Below, one piece after another: positions 45,901 to 56,369 of a DNA stretch of 64,000 nt. Numbering within the stretch: position 1 is the stretch's first letter; each line of letters begins with the position of its first letter. The DNA lies in the NCBI GenBank assembly GCA_911728435.2, contig OU452204.1, forward strand, positions 5,394,001 to 5,458,000, written 5' to 3'. Source of the stretch: Apoderus coryli. Its lineage: Eukaryota > Arthropoda > Insecta > Coleoptera > Attelabidae. Under the pieces are notes generated by a model. That model worked only from the letters and a program-made list of their open reading frames with translations. It ran no database searches and was not told the DNA's origin. Both the position numbers and the translations under genes were made by a program.

Positions 45901-48900
45901 GCTATTCATTTTTGTTATCTGTAAAGACAATGTCAGAAATAAATAAAAACTAAAATCACAAGACATCGTTTTTTTAAAAAATTCTCGAAAACGGGTAAAG
46001 TTAGTTATATTTGAAAACACCATTTAAAAGGTATTTAAAATGTACAACTTTTTTCTAATTTAACCGACATTGTAACTTCTACCGTTTCCAAGATTCCAAT
46101 ACTATCCTTTTCTTATCTTGGACACAGTGTACAGGGTGTTAATTAAGTATCTGGCCAAACTTCAGGGGGTGATTCTTTGAGTGATTTTAAGGTAAAAAGT
46201 TCATATAAGCAGGTGTCTGGAAATCCATAGTTTTCAAGGTACAGGGTGTCAAAAAAAATTTTTTTTTACATTTATTTATTAATATCGCAAACACCTGTTG
46301 ACCGATTTTATTGAAATTTTGCAGTATTATGGACTATGATAAGACGCTAAGTTAGCACCAATTGATTGTTGATTATGACTTCCAGTGGCGTCGTAAGGGG
46401 CAGTTTCACGAATAAAAATCACTAAAAAAATGTGCGCCACTGAATTTTTTAAAATTAAAAAGATAATTTTTGGATTAAGCCATTAAAATACAACTTTTTT
46501 GTCTATTGATATTTTTTCGTATCTTGCATCGTTTTCGAGAAAAAAAAATTAAAACCACTTAAATGCATGTCCCTGAATAATTTGAAAATCACTTTTACAG
46601 AATTATTGCGAATTACGTTTTACCCAAATTCGTTGAGATTTGTAGTAGTAAAAAAATTAAAACCACTTAAATGCATGTCCTTAAACAACACAAAAAGTAA
46701 GGGTGCAATGACAGGAAAAACAATAATTTTTAAAAAATGTTATTTGACAGGGTGTCATGATTTTAAGTTTGAACGGTTTAATGTTAAAAATCATATTTTT
46801 TGAATTGTTTTTAAGCAATTAAAATTCATATTTAATATTGGAAAATGGTTCAATATTCAAACATAGAAATGGCTGATATGCATTTTGTTTATGGAATGGC
46901 TCAAGGCAATTCAAGGGCTGCTAGACGCATTTACGCAGAACGATATCCTCACCGCCCTGTCCCAAACAGACAAACATATTCAGCGTGTTCAAGCGTTATT
47001 GCCTGCTGATTTTCCACAGCGAGTTGTTTATTGTGCTTGGCTTTTGCAACAACTAGTGGTATCTCCTACATTTTTGTCTAGAATTTTGTTTACGGATGAA
47101 GCATATTTTCCCCGTAACTCAATCATGAACTTTCATAACAATCATGTTTGGTGTGAAGAAATTCCCCATGCTATTGTGGAAAATAATTATCAACAACAAT
47201 TTTCCGTCAATATTTGGGTTGGTATTGTCATGGCCACCTAGGTCGCCAGATTTAAATCCTTTGGATTATTTCCTTTGGGGGCATTTAAAGTCGCTGGTTT
47301 ATAAAACTCCAGTCAATACTGAAGCCGAATTATGTCAGCGCATACGGGATTCATACAATCAAATAAGACATACTCCTGGAATATTTCAGCGTGTTCGGCA
47401 ATCGATGATAAGACGAGCTAATGCTTGCATCGACGTTGAAGGTGGACATTTTCAACAACTATTATAAATTTATCTTTATTTGTTGTTATGTTGTTAAGTT
47501 CTTAAACGTTTTTTATTAAAAAAGTATTTTTTGTCAAAGTTTAATTAATAATACGTCTTTGTCTTGTCTTAGGCATTTATTTCCACCACTGAACTTCAAT
47601 ATTAGCAATAGTAAATAAGATTCAATTAGCATTTTACTATTATAATATAGTATAAAAAATACTGCCAAATCTCAACGAATTTGGGTAAAACGTTATTCGC
47701 AATAATGCTGTAAAAGTGATTTTTAAAATTATTCAGGGACATGCATTTAAGTGGTTTTATTTTTTTTTTCTCCAAAACGATGCAAGATACGAAAAAATAT
47801 CAAGAGACAAAAAAGTTGTATTTTTAATGGCTTAATCCACATTTTTTTGGTTATTTTTATTCGTGAAACTGCCCCTTACGGCGCCACTGGAAGTCATAAT
47901 CAACAATCAATTAGTGCTAACTTAGCGTCTTATCATAGTCCATAATACTGCCAAATTTCAACAAAATCGGTCAACAGGTGTTTGAGATATTAATAAATAA
48001 ATGTAAAAAAAATTTTTTTTGACACCCTGTTTCTTGAAAACTATGCATTTCCGGACACCTGCTTATATGAACTTTTTACCTTAAAATCAGTCAAAGAATC
48101 ACCCTCTGAATTTTGGCCAGATACTTAATTAACACCCTGTATAATACTCTAATCAAAAAGTAATTATTGTAATAATGTTTTTCTTAAAAATAGGTTTCCA
48201 GAACAAATAAATGTAATAATTTTGTATTGATTGAATCTTGAAATTAAAAAAAAAAAATAACTTGCTACAAAAACCAGTAGAAAGAAATTCGCGCATTCCG
48301 TTACAGAGTGGTCAAATATTACTGTACTATGATCTACTAGTAAAAAGAGTATTTAATTTGCTTTGATATGATATGTCATGTCCATGCACCTAATAAGTCC
48401 GGTTTTAAAAATAATCCTCCGCTACCTTTGACACCTAAATTCTTGAAATGCATTTTGCCATTTTTCATAAAGTGGGTATTATGTCTCGTATATATTAAGA
48501 GTCGAGATCAATGAAATTCTGTGAGTAGACTAAGTTTTTTGTTTTATATTATCTACTGTAAAAATGCATTGCAAGAACTATTAAATAATAAAAAATTCAA
48601 ATAGGGTTTTTTGTGATTACATCCAAAAACTAATAAGATTTACTAACCTACACATGATTTTCCATCTGAATGTAATTCGTATCCTGCTTGACATGAGCAC
48701 ATGTAACCTTTTAATGTATTTATACATATTTGCTCACAACCATGCGATGTATTCAAGCACTCATCGTGTTCAGCATAGATCTTGATCATAAAACCTTCAC
48801 GTTCCACACTGTCATCCGACACAAACGTCACTAGCATTTCATTTGATGCTGAAATAATGTTGCCATCAGCATTTCGACCACAAACTGTAGCTACCAGAGA

Positions 48901-51900
48901 CGATTGATGTGATTGGCCATTTCGGAACTCTAAGTAATCGTAACTACATGTTGGATGGCTCTCGATATCTAACGAATGGAAACGAATAGCAACTTTACGG
49001 CCTTCTGGAACTCTTATTCGCCATACGCAGTTTTTATTTGAATGATATTCTTCAGGGTAATTAGGTGATTCTAAATGGCCTTCGGATGTTACTAGCATAT
49101 CACCTCCACACACCGCTAAAAAAATATGAAATAAAAAATCAGCTATGTGAAATTTAGCAATATTAAATACATGAATTAGGATTCAGTGTATATATATTTT
49201 CCAATAAATTTTTGATTAAAAGAAATTGGCTGCAGTGCAAATTGCAATGCTTACCTACTAATCCACCGTAGCGGCTATATCTTTTGATAAATGAAAAATA
49301 AGCTTGAACTTTGCCTACCTTCATAACTAGCGGTAAATCCTCTGTACTCTTTCTGAGTAGTCGCGACATATGTCACTAGCATTCTGCTCCCAGTGGAAAT
49401 AATATTTCTAAAATCTCCTCTACCACAAAATATACCCAGTAACGGAGATTTAGCCCAGTATCCATCCCGAATTTCCAAGTAATCGGTACTACAACCCTGT
49501 GATTTCTTGATATCCATCATTGTGATGTTCAAAATAATTCGCTCACCTTGCGTACCAGATATCCTCCATTCACAACGAACACTCTCCTCGCGAATAGCCA
49601 CATTGTTACTAATTGGCAGTGATGAAAACGTTCCTTTGGTCGTCTGGAAGGTTTTTCCACATTCTGCAATAAGAATAAGATGTTAGTTAATTTTAAATAA
49701 AGTTTAAAAGATATGTGCACATACTTAGACATTTGTACAGAACATTTGTCTGAGCAATATCACCAGCGCTGAGTTTAATTCTTTGGCCAATTTGAGCGGA
49801 TAGGTTCTCATTTACTCCTATTGGGCGTATTGTGTCTAGAAATGTATCTCTTGCATAACTGTTCTTGGCGTAGTGCATGATCGATTTGTAATCATATTCA
49901 AAATCAAACGATGTTACATCTTCGTTGGTGAGTTTGTCAAAATTAAATTCTTGACCTAGAGGAAAATAACAATATATTTATTATTGTATTGGATGTGGAA
50001 AATTTATAATACCTCTTACAAAATATCTAATGCAGGAGTGCAAAAAAATGTTTTCTGCCAAACTCAAATAAAACCTCTTCATTATAGAATAAACAAAATA
50101 TTAGAGGGTAGAACATCTGACGGGCAATTTAAAGATGATGGATTCGAGTCACACTTGTGTCGCGAAATTCTTTTTTCAATTGATAAATAGTATTGTTAGT
50201 GGTTAATAATTAAGGGTCCATCTCTACCCAAATTCTCTTTTATTAATATTGGCATACATGTTTCGAGCGCCGGAAGCTCATCACCGGTGCTCTTCAGGTA
50301 TCTAGTACTGACACTCGGAAAAGAAAAAATAAACTTTGGTCTTATTTGAGATTGAGTACCTAAAAATTTTCTACAATTTAACACGCAAAACTGATTATTT
50401 TTTCGAGAAAAGCATAAGATACAGCTGATGCCTTATTTATGCAATGGCAAAGTCCTTTTGTGCTCAACTTTTCATGGCGAGATCATTGTCGAACAATTCG
50501 CTTCGACTTGATTGCTCTCGACATATTATATTGAACGAGTCAGAAGAACGAGTCACAGTCGTAAAGTGCTCTAACGATTCTTTGATCTGGTTTGCATTCG
50601 ATAGAACACAGACGAATTTTGTATCAATACGGTAAGTGTATACAAAATTTAAGGGCGATGGTTTCCGCAGTTACTTTCGCGCAGAATATTCAAGGATTGT
50701 AAGTCCATTATCTACAAAAAGACAAGATGTCAACTTTTTTAAACTCGCAACTGTGATTCGATTAAAGTCTTTTCTGAACTTCAACTTTTTAGTTCACTGT
50801 AATCTGTATGTTTCAAAGGAGATTGTGCAAATAATCATTTAATTTATTTTAGCTGTTATAATTATTATTATAATTGTATTACTTTTATTATTTCCAATAA
50901 AGTAACCCAAGAAACTAACTAATTTATTTAAAAATTATATTTTTTTTTGCCAGATTTGACCTCTGCATCCTCTACCGCTGATGGCACCGACGCTTGTGCA
51001 AATTAAGTTCTAAAAATACCTATTAGAACTATATATGTTAGCAATCATCCCCTGTAAAGCACATTTCGACGTGGTTTTCCTACGTCACACACACAAACAG
51101 GTTTTTGTTTACGATATAACAAGGGTGGCCGAACGAGTAATGAGAGTATTAGAAGATAACAAGATATAATAGAAGAAAGATGTTAACAGAGCTGTTAGAA
51201 ATACGTTGTTTTTATGTGATGACAAAAAATAAATGATTTTGGGTGTGGTCTTTAGACTTTTATTAAATAATTTTAAAATATTTGAGAATACTTTTTACAT
51301 ATATACAAACTACCTAACTGGTGAAATTTTAAACGCAATTTTCTCTACTATTATGAGCTTAAATATCAAAAGTATTGCTGTAAAGTCGGCCGTCAGGTGG
51401 TTGTATCTCGTTGTATATTGGATATATATGCCTTGGTGGCAGCGTTGCCCATTATTGTGGCTGAATTATAGATGAGAGCGCTTTGAAGCTCGCTTTATCT
51501 GCATAAGAACATGTATGATAATAGGCGCTATTAATGTGACAGAGATATAAGCACTGGCAAAGGTATCAAATGCCGTGCACAGAGAGACTAAAATAAGAAA
51601 AGTAAAAGAAGAATAAAAAAATTGATTGTGTCTTCCCAAACTTTCCCGACATGATATAATATAATCAAAAATATATGACCGGCGTAACAAAACAGAATGT
51701 TAATAATTATTATAAGTAATTGTATTATTTTCATTATTTCCGTTAAACTGACGTAAGAAACTAACTACTTTATTCAAAAATTAAAAAATAAATATTGCCA
51801 GACCTGGGATTCGAACCCAGAACCATCGGCATGCGAAGCGCACGCTCTCTCAATGATGCCAAATACTCTTTATCAAATTTCTTTATTACCTTCTCCTAGT

Positions 51901-54900
51901 GGAATTTTAAACGCAATTTTCTCGATAACTAGGGGGGCAAATATCAAGAGTAACCTATCCCTGTAAAGCAGATAAGAAATACTTTAACATGATGTATCAC
52001 TCGACCCCTACTGCTATTTAAAAATTTGAGGATTGTCTCAATTCCTATCACAGGGCTAAAGCGATTTCAACTAAAACCTAATGGGTTCATCCTAGGACCC
52101 CCCAAACTCATATACCAAAATTTAGCTCAATTGCTTGAAGCGTTTAGGCGCTATCGTGGAAGACTACATACAGGCAGACTTCCATCTGGAAATGATCTTA
52201 ATCATCTCAGGGGAGTTCAAAATGGTTATATCCGTCTTTATCTCAGTTTTTGTTAGCGCGTTTACAATACTTTCCCTATGGGTGGGAAAAGTAAAATTAT
52301 GTGTCACAATCTCATAATTATCACGATCGAGAAGAGAATTACTCGTGGGTGCCATACACAAAGACATAGAGGGAAAAGAAAAGCATATCCAACTTGCAAA
52401 CGAGGGGGTCAAGGATTCTTTTTGCGGTTCGTAACCCAACTTTGGCATTAAAAAGACCACGTGATTGAGAATATTCGCAAAGGCCTACTGCAGAAATACT
52501 CCCACCCTGAGACATTTAAATAAAACGCATTACAAATCTTTCTGCAGGATACTATCCGTGAGGCACCACCTCAAAAAAATGGACCTTATTGAGGACGATA
52601 AATGTCGTTTTTGCGTGTTTATGGAAAGTTTGGGGTAACTAGGTAAACTCTAGATTAGTGAAGAGAAGCAAAAGGACCTTAAGGACTTATCTATAATATT
52701 CGTGGATAAAACGTGAATATTTAAATAATTATTCGCCTTAATTTCAGCTGTTCTTACCTGTTAAAATATTATTTGTGACAATTTCAACGTAATTGTCACG
52801 ATCCGGTCGTGAATGTTCGTGATAAAATCCAATGGCATGACCAATTTCATGAACAGCTATACCAAAGTTAGCACAAGAATCACCAATACTTAATCCTTGG
52901 CCACCCATACTTCTTTTGCCTACAAACGAGCAACATCTGCAATAAAATAAAACTGATTAAGTTAATAAATCTATACCTAATTGTGCAAACAAAAATAGTA
53001 AAAAATTGGACAAAATATATGAGTTTATCTAAACTTAAACAGTCTATTTTGTGCTCAATGGCATACCATAGCCGTACAATTTTATATACTAATGAGCTTT
53101 CAACAACGGAAAGATGTAAATGGTATTCAATACCATTTCCAAATCAGCTATCATAGCCTAGGCGAAAAACCTTGCTCATGCGACAGCATTTGCTAGCAGC
53201 ATTCCAATTTTCAACAGCGTGCACAGATTTTATGATATCCTAATAGTTGAATGAACGAAGCTGACACGTTCCCTATTTGTTCCTACATATGCATGCATGC
53301 ATGCATGCATCATCACTATAGAATCTCAGTAGGATGGCAGTGGGTGCACCTTGGTTTGTGTCAAAAGCACAGATCCGAAGAGATCTCAAACTTCACGCCC
53401 TGAGGGACGTCATGAGGTTGAGAGCCCAGAAGGTCTTTGCAATGGCAGAGACACATGCAAACCCACTGATTCGCGCAGCAGTTAACTACAACGTGGAAGG
53501 CGGTGCCAGGCGGTACCGGAGACCGAGGAGTCAACTCTGACGAAGGAATACACAGGACTAAGACACCAGTTAATATTGTTTCTTTCAGGTCAGGTATATA
53601 ATAATATAAATGTATGTTACAGAGTGTTTTATAGGCACCACCAACAGAGTACAACAGCAACAGACGACAATCAACAACAGAAGACTACAACAACAGAGGA
53701 CAATCAAACGAGGACATGGAAAATGGATGGTTCCCGAGCCATACTACAAAGATAAGGCAGAGTTTTAGTTTGGGTTACAGTCGCACACTACCTAGGGAAG
53801 TGGTAAGCAACTCCCTAGGTATAATGATGATTTCTCTGCCTTGGCGAAAAAAAAATACCACGCCGCCTTATGAGAACAGTGTCGACTGAAATGCTGCAAC
53901 AAACTCTAACCGTAGCGTAGCCAATAAGAAGCATAAAAAACCGTTATTTTCTCAGTAGATACGTTGCTAAAAAGCAAGACGTTGAAGGATATCTACAATA
54001 CGTTATAATAAGACCGGAATATAGTAATAATAATAATAAATCAACTTTATTTCAATTCTCATATCTTAACCCGGTGTTCGTCTGGTGGAGTTTGTTCCAC
54101 CCGTGCCAATTTTAATGGTTTGGTAACATTGTAAAGCAATAAGTCACGTGTATGTGCGCTTAGTAGCTTCCCAATATTTTGCTAGGGAACAGTTGTTAGC
54201 CAAATTTCAGTAGTAGAATATCGCTGTGGCTTATTATACGTGCTTAAACTTTTATAATTTTGTCTTACAGTCCCAAATCAAAGAAAAAAGTTCATATGCT
54301 AATAAAGATTGGGATAAAAGAAAATCTTTGGAAAAACTTACCCACATGGTTTTTCTGTAAAGTAGATGAAGTCGTGATGTTCCGTCTTGTTTCGTTCCAC
54401 AAACTGTAAGCACGTGTGATTTTCCCAATGTCTCATTGCATGCTTAACTAAAGATTTTTTGTAGGCAGTAAATGTTTCATCGAAGTCGTACGGGATAACA
54501 CCGGACTCCCAGAGTCTGTCCTTGTGAGTTGTAGATGCACCCCTCTTGACCCGTTTCGAGAGCACGTTCAGATATTTGTTGTTGGGTAGAACATTTCTAT
54601 AGCAAAATCGGATTTCCTTACATAAAATAAATAATATCACAAAATCTCAAATAGCACCGGAAAAAATGAAATTAAGAAACTCTTGCAATTATTTTAGGAT
54701 GCAATATTTTTAACCCACCTCTTTTGAAAATAGAATACCTATGTAATATAAAATTAAACATTAAATCTTAGTGCTACTAAATTGCTTACTTTACGTCATT
54801 TCCTTTATCCAAATTTTCATTTTCAAGTTTTGGATTACGCTGTTTTTGATTCAGTATTCGATATTTCATTCGAGATCTGGTTCCACTGTCCATTTCACCA

Positions 54901-55908
54901 TATTTCTTGATCGATACAGCCATGTCATCTTCCAGAACCTCTAAAATTAGATGAGGGTTTACAATATTTTCCCACAGCCGAGAATTTTCTTTAGATACTA
55001 ATTTCATACATAAACATTAATATAGACGAATACGAAGTAGAACTTCAATCTAGCGATATCGATAAATATACAAGAGCATAGGATTTTTATTCAGTTGCGT
55101 GCTGGAAATGGTCTTAGTCGTCTCAGGGGACTTCAAAATGGTTATATCCGTCTTTATCTCATTTTTAACGCGTGCACAATATTTTCCCTATGGGTTGGGA
55201 AAGTAAAATTGAGATAAAGACGAATATAGCCATTACCCTGAGACAACTAAGACCATTTGCAGGTGGAGGTCTGTATGTGTGTCTGTATGTATTCTTCCAC
55301 GATAGCGCCTAAACGGTTCAATTAATTGAGAAAAATTTTGGTATATTAGCAAGCAAATATTAAATATAAGTAAGGATCAAGTGTTACATCATTTGAAAGC
55401 ATTTTTTATGCTCCTTACAGCAATAACTTCTTTTTGAAATTAACCTCGATAGTTCTGGAGGAAATTGCGTTTAAAATTTCACCAGTTAGATAGTTGATAA
55501 TTATTATTATTAATTATTATGTATAAGTTCGATGTAATTCGCATAAGGGTTGTAGCCCATGGTAGAGTCCCCGCTCTGTCAGCGAACGCAGAATGTTGTT
55601 TTTCCACTAGATTCCAAATTCTATTCGATTTGTCCAAATAACTCATGCGATAACTGGTCATTGCGTAAGTTTTGGGACAAACAGAATGTATATAATTATA
55701 GGAACAACAGATTAATAATAATATTAAAATACAAGAAAACTATACCTGCTTTACAAGGATTTAATCCAATGTCATTGGATATTTGTAATGGAAACTGATT
55801 ATGTATCAATTCGTCGATAGTGTATTTATGATTTTCCACATGAACTCCTAATATATTTTGCACAAAATTCAATACCATGACCATAAGAATTGTGTTGACG
55901 ACTAACAT
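36792..55908 (-). CDS. Tolloid/BMP1-like astacin metalloprotease, complete gene
   Basis: Secreted zinc protease of the BMP1/tolloid family, whose members cut chordin/Sog-type antagonists and procollagens outside the cell. Ten exons join in phase (1004 codons plus stop). Residues 1-25 form a signal peptide, and the propeptide ends at the furin site RVKR (120-123). The astacin domain spans 124-326 with CGCC (189-192), [19 protein letters not shown] (from 219; zinc His 219, 223, 229 and catalytic Glu 220) and the Met-turn SIMHY (272-276). CUB1 follows to 441, CUB2 from 444 to about 556, EGF1 559-597, CUB3 598-719, EGF2 720-761 (DVNEC, calcium type), CUB4 from 764, and CUB5 to 1004. Length and order are canonical. 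[13 protein letters not shown] and FYHEH differ from the usual SYVGRRGxGPQxISIG and FWHEH as I recall them, so it may be a diverged paralogue such as tolkin. Confidence 0.95.
36927..38254. other. Last tolloid-like intron, left part
   Basis: It is AT-rich with no frame or repeat that I can name. Confidence 0.35.
38255..38740. repeat. Diverged minisatellite, about 44-bp unit
   Basis: The repeating core is AACAATATTATATTGTAGAC, then ATAACGTAACTATCTGGTTA. The best units start near 38477, 38521 and 38563, with decayed units on both sides. It sits in the last tolloid-like intron. Confidence 0.8.
39067..39788 (-). CDS. Tolloid-like exon 10: EGF2, CUB4 and first part of CUB5
   Basis: Acceptor TTTTGCTCCAG; donor AACAAG|GTAAAT. 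It starts [20 protein letters not shown] (calcium-binding EGF), then CUB4 from [18 protein letters not shown] to [16 protein letters not shown], then CUB5 to GRYCGNK. It is 722 nt, the largest exon. Confidence 0.95.
39789..41397. other. Tolloid-like intron 9, right-hand AT-rich part
   Basis: There is no supportable gene. The 104-codon minus frame at 41242-40928 is low-complexity and hydrophobic/Lys-rich, without a family. Confidence 0.35.
41398..41932. repeat. Foldback element with hairpin motifs in both arms
   Basis: CATAAATATGTGAAATAAAA at 41401 pairs with the complement ending near 41932. The arms are about 240 bp, with AAACATCCAGCTTGTGGTTT and ACCACAAGGTGGATGTTT facing each other at the centre. 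Each arm carries a GAAACATG-linked hairpin (41483-41515 and 41818-41851). Confidence 0.8.
42748..43940. mobile_element. Foldback element with CAGGGTGTCCGGAAAT ends
   Basis: CAGGGTGTCCGGAAAT at 42748 and its complement ending 43940 are both TA-flanked. Inverted arms of about 270 bp share AAATATTTGATAGATTTTATTC and TTACAAAAAATATGGGTAGA. A second terminus-like CAGGGTGTTTAAAAAC lies inside the left arm (42955). The interior (43020-43620) is non-coding. A piece inserted in the right arm (near 43873-43920) is absent from the left. Confidence 0.8.
44069..44434 (-). CDS. Tolloid-like exon 9: CUB3
   Basis: Acceptor TTTTTGTTTCAG; donor ATGG|GTAAGG. It reads [36 protein letters not shown], then [10 protein letters not shown] and GFSAVYFM. 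The upstream intron edge is only 28 nt from a piggyBac-type MITE. Confidence 0.95.
44467..44937 (+). mobile_element. piggyBac-type non-autonomous element
   Basis: TTAA (44463-44466 and 44938-44941) flanks the inverted ends CCCTAGAATACGGGACTA and the complement of CCCTAGAATACGGTACTA. The plus strand at 44615-44773 encodes [20 protein letters not shown], then [20 protein letters not shown], which has the spacing of the C-terminal Cys-rich domain of piggyBac transposases. At 471 bp it retains only that tail. Its left edge is 28 nt from the splice acceptor of tolloid-like exon 9. Confidence 0.88.
45055..46129. mobile_element. Foldback element, full-length sister of 34112-34966
   Basis: Left end CACTCTGTCCAACATAAGAA (a mutated CAGGGTGTCC end) and right end TCTTATCTTGGACACAGTG near 46129. 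Inverted arms of about 400 bp share AACGGTAGTTACAATGTCGG or its complement and AAATCCAGGG/CCCTGGATTT. The right end shares its TA dinucleotide with the next element (46130-46131). Confidence 0.8.
46132..48139 (+). mobile_element. Long-TIR Tc1-like transposon with DUF4817 transposase remnant
   Basis: TA-flanked ends CAGGGTGTTAATTAAGTATC start inverted repeats of about 470-510 bp (46132-46641, 47668-48139). Between them the plus strand encodes [20 protein letters not shown] and [20 protein letters not shown] (DUF4817 HTH, 46846 on). After a frame change it reads [20 protein letters not shown] (first catalytic Asp), [28 protein letters not shown], then [20 protein letters not shown] (last catalytic motif) and [20 protein letters not shown] to the stop at 47464. 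The FQQDGAPPH-type segment with the second Asp is deleted, so the copy is non-autonomous. Confidence 0.88.
48140..48647. other. Tolloid-like intron 8, flank
   Basis: It is AT-rich with nothing recognised. Confidence 0.35.
48648..49115 (-). CDS. Tolloid-like exon 8: CUB2 and EGF1
   Basis: Acceptor ATTTTTTTAG; donor GTGTAG|GTTAGT. CUB2 starts [20 protein letters not shown] and EGF1 reads [20 protein letters not shown] to GKSCV. Phase 1 at both ends. Confidence 0.95.
49319..49663 (-). CDS. Tolloid-like exon 7: CUB1
   Basis: Acceptor TTCTTATTGCAG; donor GAAG|GTAGGC. It runs [48 protein letters not shown], then YRGFTASYE. Phase 1 at both ends. Confidence 0.95.
49725..49955 (-). CDS. Tolloid-like exon 6: astacin C-terminal half with Met-turn
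   Basis: Acceptor TTTTCCTCTAG; donor CTAA|GTATGT. It reads [36 protein letters not shown] (Met-turn), then [20 protein letters not shown]. Confidence 0.93.
50840..51000. repeat. Partial copy of the tRNA-like composite repeat
   Basis: It holds TTATTTCCAATAAAGTAACC and a decayed tRNA-like end (TTGCCAGATTTGACCTCTGC, then ACCGCTGATGGCACC), matching the order seen at 51700-51861. Confidence 0.6.
51600..52490. repeat. Composite repeat with embedded tRNA-like segment, best copy
   Basis: The order of blocks is ACTTTCCCGACATGATATAA, ATATATGACCGGCGTAACAA, the tRNA-like segment 51796-51861, CTAGTGGAATTTTAAACGCA, ATGTATCACTCGACCCCTAC, TCACAGGGCTAAAGCGATTT, then a hairpin with CTTTCCCTATGGGTGGGAAA. Other copies keep the same order: 60806-61300, 62640-62950 and, reversed, 63530-64000. 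A reversed right half is at 55105-55500. It has no protein-coding content. Confidence 0.8.
51796..51861 (-). other. tRNA-Ala-like segment inside the composite repeat
   Basis: On the minus strand it reads TGGCATCATTGAGAGAGCGT, GCGCTTCGCATGC, then GGTTCTGGGTTCGAATCCCA. The last block contains a perfect polymerase III B box (GGTTCGAATCC), and the middle resembles the anticodon arm of tRNA-Ala(CGC). The A box is poor and no aminoacyl stem closes, so it is a SINE-type tRNA relic rather than a gene. Confidence 0.65.
52758..52936 (-). CDS. Tolloid-like exon 5: zinc-binding active site
   Basis: Acceptor TTTTATTGCAG; donor ACAG|GTAAGA. It encodes [20 protein letters not shown], then [20 protein letters not shown], then [17 protein letters not shown]. 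The HExxHxxGFxHE signature is complete. Confidence 0.96.
53288..53312. repeat. (TGCA)n microsatellite
   Basis: Uninterrupted run ATGCATGCATGCATGCATGC in tolloid-like intron 4. Confidence 0.9.
53334..53537 (+). pseudogene. C-terminal end of a non-LTR retrotransposon ORF2
   Basis: The plus strand reads [20 protein letters not shown], then [36 protein letters not shown] and a basic tail before the stop. GAPWFVS-x-x-x-I-x-x-DL followed by RDxxR is the usual end of Jockey-clade reverse transcriptase proteins. Only this 68-codon tail is present. It lies in a tolloid-like intron in the orientation opposite to the gene. Confidence 0.75.
53538..54341. other. Intron sequence, no gene
   Basis: CAA/ACA-rich simple sequence at 53640-53720 probably belongs to the 3' tail of the non-LTR fragment. 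The remainder is unremarkable. Confidence 0.35.
54342..54596 (-). CDS. Tolloid-like exon 4: furin site and start of astacin domain
   Basis: Acceptor GATTTTGCTATAG; donor TGTGG|GTAAGT. It reads [20 protein letters not shown] (furin-type RVKR), [40 protein letters not shown] and [10 protein letters not shown]. Confidence 0.95.
54790..54940 (-). CDS. Tolloid-like exon 3: propeptide
   Basis: Acceptor CTAATTTTAG; donor GTAAA|GTAAGC. It reads [20 protein letters not shown], then [15 protein letters not shown] and an acidic/basic tail. The LEDDMAV stretch stands where family members have GDIALDEEDL-type sequence. Confidence 0.88.
55105..55500. repeat. Reversed right half of the composite repeat, with hairpin
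   Basis: GGTCTTAGTCGTCTCAGGGG and CCCTGAGACAACTAAGACC form a 145-bp hairpin (55108-55253). It is followed in reverse order by GATAGCGCCTAAACG, AATTTTGGTATATTAGC, GATCAAGTGTTACATCATTT and AAATTTCACCAGTTAGATAG, all shared with 51890-52260. Confidence 0.75.
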
Positions 55909-55920
55909 GTTTGACAGTCC
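55746..55920 (-). CDS. Tolloid-like exon 2: signal peptide and start of propeptide
   Basis: Acceptor TTTATTTCAG before 55920; donor GCAG|GTATAG. ATG 55908 gives [20 protein letters not shown] (hydrophobic), then [17 protein letters not shown] and NPCKA, the conserved Cys region at the start of tolloid propeptides. The four codons before the ATG (GLSN) are open and join in frame to a possible upstream exon at 58562-58639. Confidence 0.85.
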
Positions 55921-56369
55921 CTGAAATAAAGAAATGTTAAGCGTTAAAAAATTATTAAAATGTGCAATACTCGTAAACATATAAATGTTATTATAAAGAA
56001 ATAGTCCATTCTGAAGTGGAGTAAATTGTATTTAAAGGAAATAAAAAACGTTACTCCACGATATATTTCAATTATTCACAATATGTTTGTGATCTTTGCA
56101 TAAAATGCAAAAATCAAATTATGGTTTGTTCAAGATCCTCACGGTTCTCTACCATTTGTTCATTTGTGTTTATCACACAAACAAAAACGCTGTCTTGCGG
56201 TGTTTGAATTTCAATTATTACGTAGAGGAACTTTTATTTTTGGTAATTTTAGTGTTCGATGTGACAAAAAATTAATTTTCCTATATTATAAGCTCTAAAT
56301 ATATTTTGTTGTTGCTTTAATTGTCCATTTAATAATTAGTTGAAATTAGTGCATTAATTATATTTCGAT

